A stretch of DNA of 37,759 nucleotides, taken from a virus. Position numbers and translations under genes: made by a program. Of the stretch, positions 25,904 to 31,910 are shown piece by piece. Position 1 is the stretch's first letter, and every line of letters begins with the position of its first letter. Location: positions 1 to 37,759 of IMG/VR virus record IMGVR_UViG_3300048033_000223. One strand, given 5' to 3'. Under the pieces are notes generated by a model, which saw only the letters and a program-made list of their open reading frames with translations, was not told where the DNA came from and made no database searches.

Positions 25904-26271
25904 TGAAGCAAGTCTTAAAGAACTTAAAGGAATTATTTCTTTGGAGCGATAGCGAGCCTAACGAAATATTGATAGGTACATTACACGCTTTTGTTCTTCC
26001 TTTCGCTATTTTGGAGATTGGAAACATTTGGTACTTGCAATTAGCGGGCATACTTGGAGGTCTTTTTCAGTTGTATTCTGTTGGAACTAAGGACATTTAC
26101 TGCAGGAGAATAGCATGCATAGTGGCAATGACCATATCATGTGCAACAGTTGTAGATTATATTACAGCAGGTATGATGAAGGGCAGTCAATTGGGGTGGT
26201 TTTTGATACTTGTATTTACACTATGGAATCTAATAAGAGTATCAAAAGAATATCATTACAAAAATGGATAA
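25903..26271 (+). CDS. Membrane protein in the lysis cluster
   Basis: A 122-residue protein with about four hydrophobic segments (residues about 22-40, 42-60, 68-86 and 95-112) and a basic C-terminus. It lies directly after the endolysin. It could be a holin or antiholin, but the 26682-27047 product is the better holin candidate, so this one may be an accessory. No signal peptide-type cleavage site is evident. Confidence 0.6.
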   Translation: MKQVLKNLKELFLWSDSEPNEILIGTLHAFVLPFAILEIGNIWYLQLAGILGGLFQLYSVGTKDIYCRRIACIVAMTISCATVVDYITAGMMKGSQLGWFLILVFTLWNLIRVSKEYHYKNG

Positions 26272-26551
26272 CAATCTAATCACTATCGTTATAACGCTTA
26301 TCACAGCGTTGGGATCTGCCGGTGCCTGGAGGTATTATGAGGTAAAATTAAAAACCAAGGCAGTCGAAGATCAAGCAGGAAGAAAAGACGAAACGATGTT
26401 TCGGGACGATTTAAGAGCACGGGTGAAGAAATTAGAGGACTTACTTACCGAGAGTAATGAACGAGTCATAGAACTAACCGCAGAGGTCAATGCACTTCGA
26501 ACAGAGGTACAGTTCTTGAGACAAGAAAATGATAGACTTAAACACAGATAA
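26264..26551 (+). CDS. Spanin-like protein (TM plus coiled coil)
   Basis: A 95-residue protein with one N-terminal membrane segment (LITIVITLITALGSAGAW) followed by a long charged coiled coil (about residues 40-94). This is the layout of inner-membrane spanin (Rz-like) subunits, which bridge to the outer membrane in the last step of lysis. No separate outer-membrane lipoprotein (Rz1) was found, and small proteins of the same layout exist with unknown roles. Confidence 0.55.
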   Translation: MDNNLITIVITLITALGSAGAWRYYEVKLKTKAVEDQAGRKDETMFRDDLRARVKKLEDLLTESNERVIELTAEVNALRTEVQFLRQENDRLKHR

Positions 26552-26679
26552 TGAACGACACAGATTTTGGCTTTGAAAACGACTTCCAGGACTTTATTGA
26601 AGAACTGGAAAGTTCAGACAAGAACGATAACGCTCAATGCTCCATTGATAATCCAGAGTGTGAAGCCTGCGGAAGTTAA
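26551..26679 (+). CDS. Very small acidic protein in the lysis cluster
   Basis: A 42-residue frame starting at a TAATG overlap and ending 2 bases before the holin start. It is strongly acidic (FENDFQDFIEELESSDKND), with three cysteines near the end (C30, C37, C40). It has no membrane segment or lipobox. The exact fit between neighbours argues for a real gene; its function is unknown. Confidence 0.55.
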   Translation: MNDTDFGFENDFQDFIEELESSDKNDNAQCSIDNPECEACGS

Positions 26680-26681
26680 TT

Positions 26682-27047
26682 ATGGGGAATCCACTAAGAA
26701 AACTTATAACTGGAAGTGCCAAGGAAACTGTGGAAGCAGTTGCCAATGTGGTGGATAGATTTGTATCTACTCCGGCAGAAAAAGAAGAGATCCGCAAGTC
26801 TATAGAAGCGGAGATCACCAGCCGCTGGCAAGCGGATATGGAATCAGACTCCTGGTTATCTAAAAATGTAAGGCCACTAACACTCATCGTTGTGGTTTCT
26901 TTCCTTGTTTTAATGACCTTTTTTGATGGATTAGGTCTTGTAGAAGTAAACGAAAGTTGGATCAGTCTATGGGAAATAGCAAGCGTAACAGTGATAGGAG
27001 GTTACTTCGCAGTAAGAACGGTCGACAAAAGAACGAAGGTGAAGTAA
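26682..27047 (+). CDS. Holin (3TM holin family, putative)
   Basis: A 121-residue protein: an amphipathic N-terminal half ending in RWQADMESDSWLSKNVRPLT, then hydrophobic segments LIVVVSFLVLMTFF and SVTVIGGYFAV, and a basic tail. The 'SWLSKNVRPLTL...' junction and the closing 'GGYFAvRtvdK' are typical of the GTA/3TM holin family. Holins open the inner membrane at a set time to release or activate the endolysin. It is the last rightward gene, just before the bidirectional terminator. Confidence 0.75.
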   Translation: MGNPLRKLITGSAKETVEAVANVVDRFVSTPAEKEEIRKSIEAEITSRWQADMESDSWLSKNVRPLTLIVVVSFLVLMTFFDGLGLVEVNESWISLWEIASVTVIGGYFAVRTVDKRTKVK

Positions 27048-27050
27048 GGT

Positions 27051-27066
27051 GGTGCGAATCTGCACC
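27051..27066 (+). other. Short hairpin downstream of holin
   Basis: GGTGC (27051-27055) and GCACC (27062-27066) form a perfect 5-bp stem with a 6-base loop, four bases after the holin stop. It has no T-run, so it is perhaps an mRNA 3' end stabiliser ahead of the terminator. Confidence 0.35.
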
Positions 27067-27100
27067 GGTTGAATGTAACTGTACTAATATATGTAAACAT

Positions 27101-27123
27101 AAAGGGGGCTAAACGCCCCCTTT
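27101..27123. terminator. Bidirectional terminator between convergent gene sets
   Basis: AAAGGGGGC (27101-27109) and GCCCCCTTT (27115-27123) form a perfect 9-bp stem around TAAAC, with A and T runs on the two sides. Rightward late genes end upstream and leftward genes end immediately beyond (stop at 27125-27127). Confidence 0.85.
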
Positions 27124-27124
27124 G

Positions 27125-27280
27125 TTATTTCGTTTTCTTAGACTCTGTACTCCAAGACCTGTAGCATACTGCGAGCCGTTGCTCTGTTTCGGGATATTCA
27201 CCGATCATTGTATCGTTCTGCATACATCTGTTTATAAAGTCACTTCTTGTTTCGTTCTTTTTCGGAATTGGTGTTGGCAT
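27125..27280 (-). CDS. Small conserved phage protein (RCM...AVCYxxW type)
   Basis: A 51-residue product with the pattern MPTPIPKKNETRSDFINRCM ... EYPETEQRLAVCYRSW. I recognise this short pattern (a proline-rich start, 'FixRCM', then 'QRxAVCyxxW') as widespread in phages, alone or at the front of head proteins, but its role is not established. It is the last leftward gene and ends right at the terminator. The first 41 bases overlap the preceding small frame. Confidence 0.7.
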   Translation of the reverse strand: MPTPIPKKNETRSDFINRCMQNDTMIGEYPETEQRLAVCYRSWSTESKKTK

Positions 27281-27362
27281 TGCCGCTATCGTTAGAGTTA
27301 GTAAATGAAATATCGTCCCAGTACAAAAATACTTGGTCGCTTTTATAATTTACATTACTCAT
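27240..27362 (-). CDS. Very small hypothetical protein
   Basis: A 40-residue frame whose ATG overlaps the stop of the 27359-27607 gene (ATGA). It is rich in Asn, Ser and Asp (WDDISFTNSNDSGNANTNSE) with no recognisable domain. It overlaps the stronger 27125-27280 gene in another frame by 41 bases, so either may be wrong. The sequence TGTAAATTA (minus strand, 27354-27346) lies just after its start codon. Confidence 0.35.
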   Translation of the reverse strand: MSNVNYKSDQVFLYWDDISFTNSNDSGNANTNSEKERNKK

Positions 27363-27607
27363 GAAACAAGTTTCCGATATGTTAGTTCAGCAATCAAAGC
27401 CGAATAGATCGCGTATAAGGGGTTTATACCGATAAAACTAAATATGAGTATGCTGCACCAAAAACAAAGGCACAGAACGCAGTTAAATGGCTTAAAGGAT
27501 AAGAAATTCTCCATCAACCAACCATAAGGTTCGAATATAAACAGGTAGGAGAATAAGAATCCTACTGCTGACACTATTACCCACTCATTATAAATAATCT
27601 CCATCAT
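27359..27607 (-). CDS. Small membrane protein with Cys cluster
   Basis: An 82-residue protein with two membrane segments (about 8-30 and 45-70). Between them lies FKPFNCVLCLCFWCS, a group of four cysteines that could bind metal or form disulfides. The start at 27607 gives ATGA overlap with the previous gene; an ATG one codon later is possible. Its function is unknown; it may alter the host envelope. Confidence 0.6.
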   Translation of the reverse strand: MMEIIYNEWVIVSAVGFLFSYLFIFEPYGWLMENFLSFKPFNCVLCLCFWCSILIFSFIGINPLYAIYSALIAELTYRKLVS

Positions 27608-28005
27608 AATTTTTTACTTATGTAATCGTCCTTGGTGTACTTAACAAGTTTACTTGTTGGCTTACCATTCTCGATCACGATTATACGGCCTTTAATTTTT
27701 TCGCCGTAAACATCTCTCCAGTTTAAAGATACTATTTTATTAGTCATTGTTGAATATATCATAGATATAATCAAGTTTGCTGCACATTTACCTTCGGTAT
27801 AGTATTCAAGGAACTTTAGACACACTCTCATTACAGCATCGTCGATCAAGGCTTGCTTGAGTTCGGAGTTGCCGTTCGTAACAAAAGAGTGTCCGGCGAT
27901 CTCGAGTGAGCGCTGCAATATAAACCTACCCAGTTCGTTAGTTAACCTACCTTGCTGCGCGGATAAAATTGCTTCTTTTTCTATTATAGCCTTATCGTAT
28001 TTCAA
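27604..28005 (-). CDS. Possible T4 gp55-like late sigma factor
   Basis: A 133-residue protein with a TTG start (a stop codon lies just upstream in frame, and no ATG is available near the N-terminus). The middle, LGRFILQRSLEIAGHSFVTN, then QALIDDAVMRVCLKFLEYY and AANLIISMIYSTMTNKI, parallels the layout of T4 gp55-type sigma factors ('iG..i..ia..l....nF', 'ddMi..ai..c...l..F', 'NpfaYfT.ii...f'). If right, it would direct RNA polymerase to late promoters. The similarity is weak: the FD..ks.NpFaY core is not conserved. Confidence 0.4.
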   Translation of the reverse strand: MKYDKAIIEKEAILSAQQGRLTNELGRFILQRSLEIAGHSFVTNGNSELKQALIDDAVMRVCLKFLEYYTEGKCAANLIISMIYSTMTNKIVSLNWRDVYGEKIKGRIIVIENGKPTSKLVKYTKDDYISKKL

Positions 28006-28210
28006 ACTCGTCTTCTACCTTGTTTAAGATGACTAAGATTTGAGGTAGATAGTCTGCCAGTTCTGACGGCCTCGTGTCGAGTTCATAACCCAAGCGAACG
28101 AGTGTAACGTCGATGTCGAGCAGTACGAGTTTTCTAATAACGTCATATAGTTCTAATAAGAAGTTGGCTTCTGAGTCGGTGATATCTTCGTAATATTCAT
28201 TAATCGACAT
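27992..28210 (-). CDS. Hypothetical protein
   Basis: A 72-residue acidic, helical protein (EANFLLELYDVIRKLVLLDIDVTLVRLGYEL) of unknown function. It overlaps the next leftward gene by 14 bases and the previous one by 11. The middle helix may dimerise. No motif is recognised. Confidence 0.55.
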   Translation of the reverse strand: MSINEYYEDITDSEANFLLELYDVIRKLVLLDIDVTLVRLGYELDTRPSELADYLPQILVILNKVEDEFEIR

Positions 28211-28403
28211 ATGGCCTTATAGATTTCGCTTTGTCCGGATCTAATTCAGCGATCCGATCGATAAGCGCATTCTCTTCAGCATAGGCTTCTTGTATTTCTG
28301 CTAAAGTAGAATCTGTTCCTAAATTCGTAAATATAGATGCCATATCCTTTAAGATCTGGTCTATATGTGTTCTTGTTAATTTACAATTATCGTAGCGTTT
28401 CAT
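28200..28403 (-). CDS. Hypothetical protein
   Basis: A 67-residue helical protein of unknown function (HIDQILKDMASIFTNLG, then IQEAYAEENALIDRIAELDPDKAKSIRPYVD). Its first codons contain a TTGTAAATTA motif on the minus strand, directly after the stop of the resolvase gene, so the true start could be further downstream than the ATG at 28403. Confidence 0.55.
   Translation of the reverse strand: MKRYDNCKLTRTHIDQILKDMASIFTNLGTDSTLAEIQEAYAEENALIDRIAELDPDKAKSIRPYVD
28377..28386 (-). promoter_or_regulatory. TTGTAAATTA motif, copy 7
   Basis: The only exact minus-strand copy. It starts at the last base of the resolvase stop codon (TAA, 28389-28387) plus one, inside codons 6-9 of the next annotated frame. 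Confidence 0.4.
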
Positions 28404-28782
28404 ACTCAGTATAGTTGTGTAATTTAAGCGTTACTGAAACCTCGTCCTTTTCAATAGGTTCGTCATCATGTTTAACACGGATGTTAAGCCCTTTAAAATA
28501 CTTCTTTGAATCATCGTTGACGTACCCGTTATCTTTGAGATAATCCGCGAGAAACTTAATAACAAGTATAACATTATCGCAGTCGTAGCGAGTATTATGA
28601 ACGACGTCAATCTGAAAAGTTTCAGCATGAAATTTATCAAACGCTTTAAGTTGTTTCTCAATATGTTCATTGTAATCTTTTTTGTATTTGATCCTAACAG
28701 CAAAGTGTTTACCAGCGTAAAACTTATTTAGGCTCGGTGGTTTAGGTAATGAAAAAGTTACTTCTTTATATTCTTCTTTCAT
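28387..28782 (-). CDS. RusA-like Holliday junction resolvase
   Basis: An enzyme that cuts four-way DNA junctions formed during replication and recombination. The 131-residue product begins with EVTFSLPKPPSLNKFY, matching the RusA N-terminus, then RYDCDNVILVIKFLADYL (two catalytic-type Asp) and GYVNDDSKKYF (third acidic site). The Lys that in E. coli RusA follows the DxD motif by four residues is not in that position; a Lys occurs a few residues later. An upstream ATG at 28797 would add five residues; 28782 gives the smaller overlap with the previous gene. Confidence 0.75.
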   Translation of the reverse strand: MKEEYKEVTFSLPKPPSLNKFYAGKHFAVRIKYKKDYNEHIEKQLKAFDKFHAETFQIDVVHNTRYDCDNVILVIKFLADYLKDNGYVNDDSKKYFKGLNIRVKHDDEPIEKDEVSVTLKLHNYTEYETLR

Positions 28783-29281
28783 AGTATGGTGCGCCATAAG
28801 GCCCTTGCTTTAGATCCCAGTGACGTATTTCGTCAACGGTAAATTTATCTACAACATATTCTGTTGGAGACGTAAACAGGAGGAACACTATAATATCCGA
28901 ATCTTCTTTCTCAAGAGCCTTCGAGTTAAATTTATAGGACCCTTCGCCGGCCTTAATTCCTATCTTTTGTCGCTGTCCATTTTTAACAACAGAAAGGTCG
29001 GTATCGTCCTTGACTAACCGACCTTCCTTAATAAGTGTTGACGCAGTATACGACGTATGAGTGGGGCTGATTTCATAGTAGTACCGAGTCAACAACTCTC
29101 CTATGATGCCAATGTATTCCGTGTAGTATTCACGATCTACCTCTCCAAGTAACAGAGATTGTTTAACACCTTTTCTTTGTTTGCTTGTACCTGCATATCT
29201 TTCACGATTAATAGCGACACGTCTCCTGGTAATGTCGTGAGCATAATCTTTAATGAAAGGAGGTATCTCTACAAACTTCAT
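28766..29281 (-). CDS. Putative PD-(D/E)XK-fold nuclease
   Basis: A 171-residue basic protein. YIGIIGELLTRYYYE, DDTDLSVVKNGQRQKIGIKAGEG in two pieces, and the preceding helix suggest a restriction-endonuclease-like core: a Glu in the first helix, an Asp in 'DTDL' and a Lys in 'IGIKA'. In place of the usual (D/E)xK this site reads GIK, so the catalytic acid is missing or moved. It could be a DNA-binding or nicking relative. It overlaps the RusA-like gene, so both probably act in DNA processing. Confidence 0.45.
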   Translation of the reverse strand: MKFVEIPPFIKDYAHDITRRRVAINRERYAGTSKQRKGVKQSLLLGEVDREYYTEYIGIIGELLTRYYYEISPTHTSYTASTLIKEGRLVKDDTDLSVVKNGQRQKIGIKAGEGSYKFNSKALEKEDSDIIVFLLFTSPTEYVVDKFTVDEIRHWDLKQGPYGAPYYERRI

Positions 29282-29535
29282 TTTCTCATGGCTGCTTTTA
29301 AGAGTATCAAGTAACCAATCAAATCAGTGACTGTATCTTCAGTCAAGTCGTTGATCCCTTTGTTTTTTATACGCATCAACTTATCGTCGATCCTTGCACA
29401 TAAACTCTGAATCGCATCTCCCTTAGAGAAGATACCTACGGGGTTGAGAGCCGAGTCCCCGTAGGCAGTATTCTTCTCCAGGAGCAGGGCCGTGACCTCC
29501 TGCGATATTTCTTTTATTAATTGTTCGCTGTTCAT
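29278..29535 (-). CDS. DUF1599 / nucleotide modification-associated domain 1 protein
   Basis: An 85-residue protein with the pattern LLLEKNTAYGDSALNPVGIFSKGDA, then CARIDDKLMRIKNKG and DLIGYLILLKAAM. This matches the DUF1599 family, named nucleotide modification-associated domain 1 because of its genome context. The fold is helical; the family link to nucleotide metabolism is by association and the reaction is not established. It starts immediately after a palindrome. Confidence 0.8.
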   Translation of the reverse strand: MNSEQLIKEISQEVTALLLEKNTAYGDSALNPVGIFSKGDAIQSLCARIDDKLMRIKNKGINDLTEDTVTDLIGYLILLKAAMRK

Positions 29536-29557
29536 GTTATAAATATAACAAATTAAT
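29535..29557 (-). promoter_or_regulatory. Palindrome at the DUF1599 start
   Basis: TGTTATA (29535-29541) and TATAACA (29544-29550) form a perfect 7-bp inverted repeat with a 2-base spacer that begins at the A of the start codon. The plus strand then continues as ATAACAAATTAAT (29545-29557), the same 13-mer as at 22453-22465. Confidence 0.45.
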
Positions 29558-29822
29558 CCACAATTCCTACTTCAAATTTGTAAACTTTCTGACGTCCAGC
29601 GTTTTCTATAACCATTCTACCATTGGCGGGGTTTAAAAAAATGTATCTTTCTGATGATCCAGTGTAGTTAGTAACATCAACTTTATACTCTTTACCTTTT
29701 ATAGATATGATGTCATGTTCAATAACTTCTACCTCGTCAGTTAGATTGAACTTTATGAAGGCGCGAATCATTTCGCACCAACTCTTTTTGTAGGCATCAG
29801 CCCAACTTCTTTCTATCTCCAT
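29553..29822 (-). CDS. Hypothetical protein
   Basis: An 89-residue protein of unknown function. A helical N-terminus with Trp and Lys residues (RSWADAYKKSWCEMIRAFIKF) precedes a beta-rich half (IISIKGKEYKVDVTNYTGSSERYIFLNP). It lies between the helicase and DUF1599 genes, so a role in replication is possible but unproven. Confidence 0.6.
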   Translation of the reverse strand: MEIERSWADAYKKSWCEMIRAFIKFNLTDEVEVIEHDIISIKGKEYKVDVTNYTGSSERYIFLNPANGRMVIENAGRQKVYKFEVGIVD

Positions 29823-29823
29823 A

Positions 29824-30789
29824 TTAAAATTGTAGTTCTTCTTGTGATGGCGTTGGTATTATTTCCGGCTTGTTTGGATCGGGATATGCAAATACCTTTT
29901 CTCCATTACCACCTTTTTCATAATACCTGTTGCTTAATTTATCGTAGTATAATGTAACTGATCCTAACTTACCCACGATTTTAGGTTTGGCTTTTACAAT
30001 AGTAATCTCAACCTGGTTCGCTTCGTATGGCACACCGTTAGAATCTTCAAGTCCAAAAGGACATCTCCATACGTTAAGTATCATCATACCTTTACGGCTC
30101 CACTGCATTCCTCCTGCAATATCGTTCATCGTTGGCTTATCCACATAAGGTATCCCGTTCTTGTACTTGGCCTGTTGGTGCTTGGTATGTACAGTGACCA
30201 CAGTATGGTAATTGTTATCTGCGCTATGCTTGCGTACCTTTGTGAGTACCTGTCCAATAGCGATGTCGTCACGAACACCTGTAGAAACGTCTGTTTTTAT
30301 TTCTGTAAATGGATCTATAAAACATCCGTCTATCTTGACCTCCTGCTCTATCTCCTTAACGCAGTTAAAGAACGCTTCAACGCTGAGGTCTTGAAGACCG
30401 GAGTCTATTATGTAAAAGTGATCATTGATGAAATCAACAGCACGCTGGGCTTCTTCATTGGAGGCAGTCAACTTATCGTTTACCAGGTATGGCTTGCGTA
30501 GATACACCCAAAGTAATTCTGCAAAAACCTCTGTTGGAGATCCAGTCTCCGGGCTGTACACGGCCCACTTCCACCCACTGTACTCAGATAGGTTCATCAT
30601 TATCTCAAAACCAAACTGCGACTTACCTTGATGCGCTCCAGCATAGATGTAAGTAGTGCTTCCTTTCTTCATTGAGTATTTGTCAAAGAGTGACCAGAAT
30701 CCGGTCCAGGCACCTTTGCTTACTCCATGTTCACGAAGTTCGGTTAGTGAGTTCTTTAATTCCTCGGCTCTAAAAATAAAGTTTCTCAT
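29824..30789 (-). CDS. Replicative helicase, DnaB/RecA-type
   Basis: A 321-residue ATPase of the RecA-fold helicase family, without a primase or N-terminal DnaB domain. The N-terminal linker GAWTGFWSLFDKYSMKKGSTTYIYAG leads to Walker A GAHQGKS (51-57). A Walker B-type strand (CFIDP, D159) and the H3-like segment HTVVTVHTKHQQAKY follow, and the C-terminal part (DIAGGMQWSRKGMMILNVWR ... VEITIVKAKP) is typical of DnaB-like phage helicases. It would unwind DNA at the phage fork; no phage primase or polymerase is visible. Confidence 0.85.
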   Translation of the reverse strand: MRNFIFRAEELKNSLTELREHGVSKGAWTGFWSLFDKYSMKKGSTTYIYAGAHQGKSQFGFEIMMNLSEYSGWKWAVYSPETGSPTEVFAELLWVYLRKPYLVNDKLTASNEEAQRAVDFINDHFYIIDSGLQDLSVEAFFNCVKEIEQEVKIDGCFIDPFTEIKTDVSTGVRDDIAIGQVLTKVRKHSADNNYHTVVTVHTKHQQAKYKNGIPYVDKPTMNDIAGGMQWSRKGMMILNVWRCPFGLEDSNGVPYEANQVEITIVKAKPKIVGKLGSVTLYYDKLSNRYYEKGGNGEKVFAYPDPNKPEIIPTPSQEELQF

Positions 30790-30795
30790 AGTTTC

Positions 30796-31107
30796 TTATT
30801 CTCCATATTCACGGACGTAGTCCTTTTCTTTATGTGTAAACGATCTATTGATCTCCTTTCTATAGAACTCTTCCTGTATATAGAAATCATAGATACGCTT
30901 TCCTGTAAGTCCGTTGAAAGACATCAACTTAGCAATCATCTCTGGACTTCGATTTATATGTTCAATACTCTTAGCCCTGGTAACGAATTGGAAAGGATGA
31001 GTTTTGTCTCCTTTGTACATGTTGGTGTACCCGTTACCTCTTTTTATCTTCCATGCAAGGCGAACGCCTATGTCATAGATCATTTGCCCTTCTTCCTGTG
31101 TATCCAT
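30796..31107 (-). CDS. Hypothetical protein upstream of the helicase
   Basis: A 103-residue basic, helical protein (IYDIGVRLAWKIKRGNG, then PEMIAKLMSFNGLTGKRIYDFYIQEEFYRKEINR) of unknown function. It ends 6 bases before the helicase start, so it is probably co-expressed. A helicase loader or accessory role would be a guess from position alone. Confidence 0.6.
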   Translation of the reverse strand: MDTQEEGQMIYDIGVRLAWKIKRGNGYTNMYKGDKTHPFQFVTRAKSIEHINRSPEMIAKLMSFNGLTGKRIYDFYIQEEFYRKEINRSFTHKEKDYVREYGE

Positions 31108-31108
31108 A

Positions 31109-31306
31109 TTACATTTTGATTAGCCTTAATCTACGCTGATATTTCCTAATCAGCAAGGCTGAGTTCATAATTTGATTCTGTAGATCGTCATTCCATCCAA
31201 ACCTACTGGCTTGTAGTGTCATGTTTACATTGTCGATCATCAACATGTCCAGGAATTTTTCAACCTGCCGTACATGTTTACGCTTCCTAATCAGCCTCGA
31301 TACCAT
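31109..31306 (-). CDS. Small basic protein
   Basis: A 65-residue, very basic helical protein (RLIRKRKHVRQVEKFLDMLM at the front, RKYQRRLRLIKM at the end). An in-frame GTG at 31327 would add seven residues but overlaps the previous gene more. The charge suggests nucleic acid binding; nothing more can be said. Confidence 0.55.
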   Translation of the reverse strand: MVSRLIRKRKHVRQVEKFLDMLMIDNVNMTLQASRFGWNDDLQNQIMNSALLIRKYQRRLRLIKM

Positions 31307-31460
31307 AAGTAGATAGATCTTGGACACATCGCTGTACTATGCCAATGTATGTGTCGCGTTTAACTTTAGTTTTCTTTGAGTTCTTTACAGCATATAAACC
31401 TATGCTCTGGATCACCTTGCGTGATTCCTCACTCCTGTTTGGTTTGTAGTTTGTCTTCAT
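31287..31460 (-). CDS. Small basic protein
   Basis: A 57-residue protein (MKTNYKPNRSEESRKVIQSI, then KRDTYIGIVQRCVQDLSTYGIEAD) of unknown function. The frame is open to 31490, but the upstream start would be TTG; the ATG at 31460 is used. It overlaps the 31429-31545 gene by 32 bases. Confidence 0.5.
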   Translation of the reverse strand: MKTNYKPNRSEESRKVIQSIGLYAVKNSKKTKVKRDTYIGIVQRCVQDLSTYGIEAD

Positions 31461-31545
31461 ATTCTTCTTGGTAATAATATTCAAAATCAACGTAGTTACC
31501 GAACAACTGTCCGTCCTCGTATGCTTTCCTTAGTAGTTCTTTCAT
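31429..31545 (-). CDS. Very small hypothetical protein
   Basis: A 38-residue frame beginning MKELLRKAYEDGQLFGNYVD and continuing with Tyr- and Glu-rich sequence. The pattern 'MKxLLRxAYExG' recurs in short proteins of Bacteroidota phages. The leader before its start (31546-31565) closely matches the leader of the 31644-31886 gene, which supports it being a real start. Confidence 0.6.
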   Translation of the reverse strand: MKELLRKAYEDGQLFGNYVDFEYYYQEEYEDKLQTKQE

Positions 31546-31565
31546 TTCTCTTGGTGTTAAAGGTT

Positions 31566-31638
31566 AAAAAAGACCCCATTAACTGCGTGTACTTTGCAGA
31601 GCCTATGCGCCTTGTTCTTATGGGTAAGGGGTGGGGTC
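31566..31638 (-). terminator. Structured element or terminator
   Basis: On the minus strand GACCCCA (31638-31632) pairs with TGGGGTC (31578-31572), followed directly by six T. The 53-base interior can form two further short hairpins (CTTA/TAAG and CTGC/GCAG). It lies just after the stop of the 31644-31886 gene. It is either a terminator with an unusually large head or a small structured RNA. Confidence 0.45.
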
Positions 31639-31643
31639 AGTTC

Positions 31644-31886
31644 TTAATTATTAAAGGTTTGGTCAAATATTATTTTGATTTTTGGGTAGTCAATTAGACA
31701 ACTACCCACATATTCTTCAGCAAACTCACAATAAGACTCTTTCTCTTTATCAAGCATTGATTCTGCTCTTTCTATTGCCTCACGCAATCCATTTCTCCAC
31801 ATTCTATCTTCAATATGGTCATTGTCGCTTATAAATTGTGCTTCTTTTTTGAGTTGCTCAATCAACTCTTGCATTGGTGTTTTCAT
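31644..31886 (-). CDS. Hypothetical protein
   Basis: An 80-residue acidic, helical protein (MQELIEQLKKEAQFI, then WRNGLREAIERAESMLDKEKESY). Similar short proteins starting 'MKTPMQELIEQL' are common among small early genes of Bacteroidota phages; the function is unknown. Its 5' leader and the 240 bp upstream carry repeats. Confidence 0.6.
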   Translation of the reverse strand: MKTPMQELIEQLKKEAQFISDNDHIEDRMWRNGLREAIERAESMLDKEKESYCEFAEEYVGSCLIDYPKIKIIFDQTFNN

Positions 31887-31910
31887 TTCTCTTTTGTTTT
31901 AAAGGTTTCT

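Noticed and set aside
26567-26758. 63-codon plus-strand frame across the holin start
   Set aside because: It overlaps the 42-residue frame and the holin, both of which fit their neighbours exactly.
27051-27066. Hairpin with GAATC loop considered as a tRNA T-arm
   Set aside because: The loop lacks the TTC of a T-loop and nothing upstream folds as a tRNA; the holin gene occupies that space.
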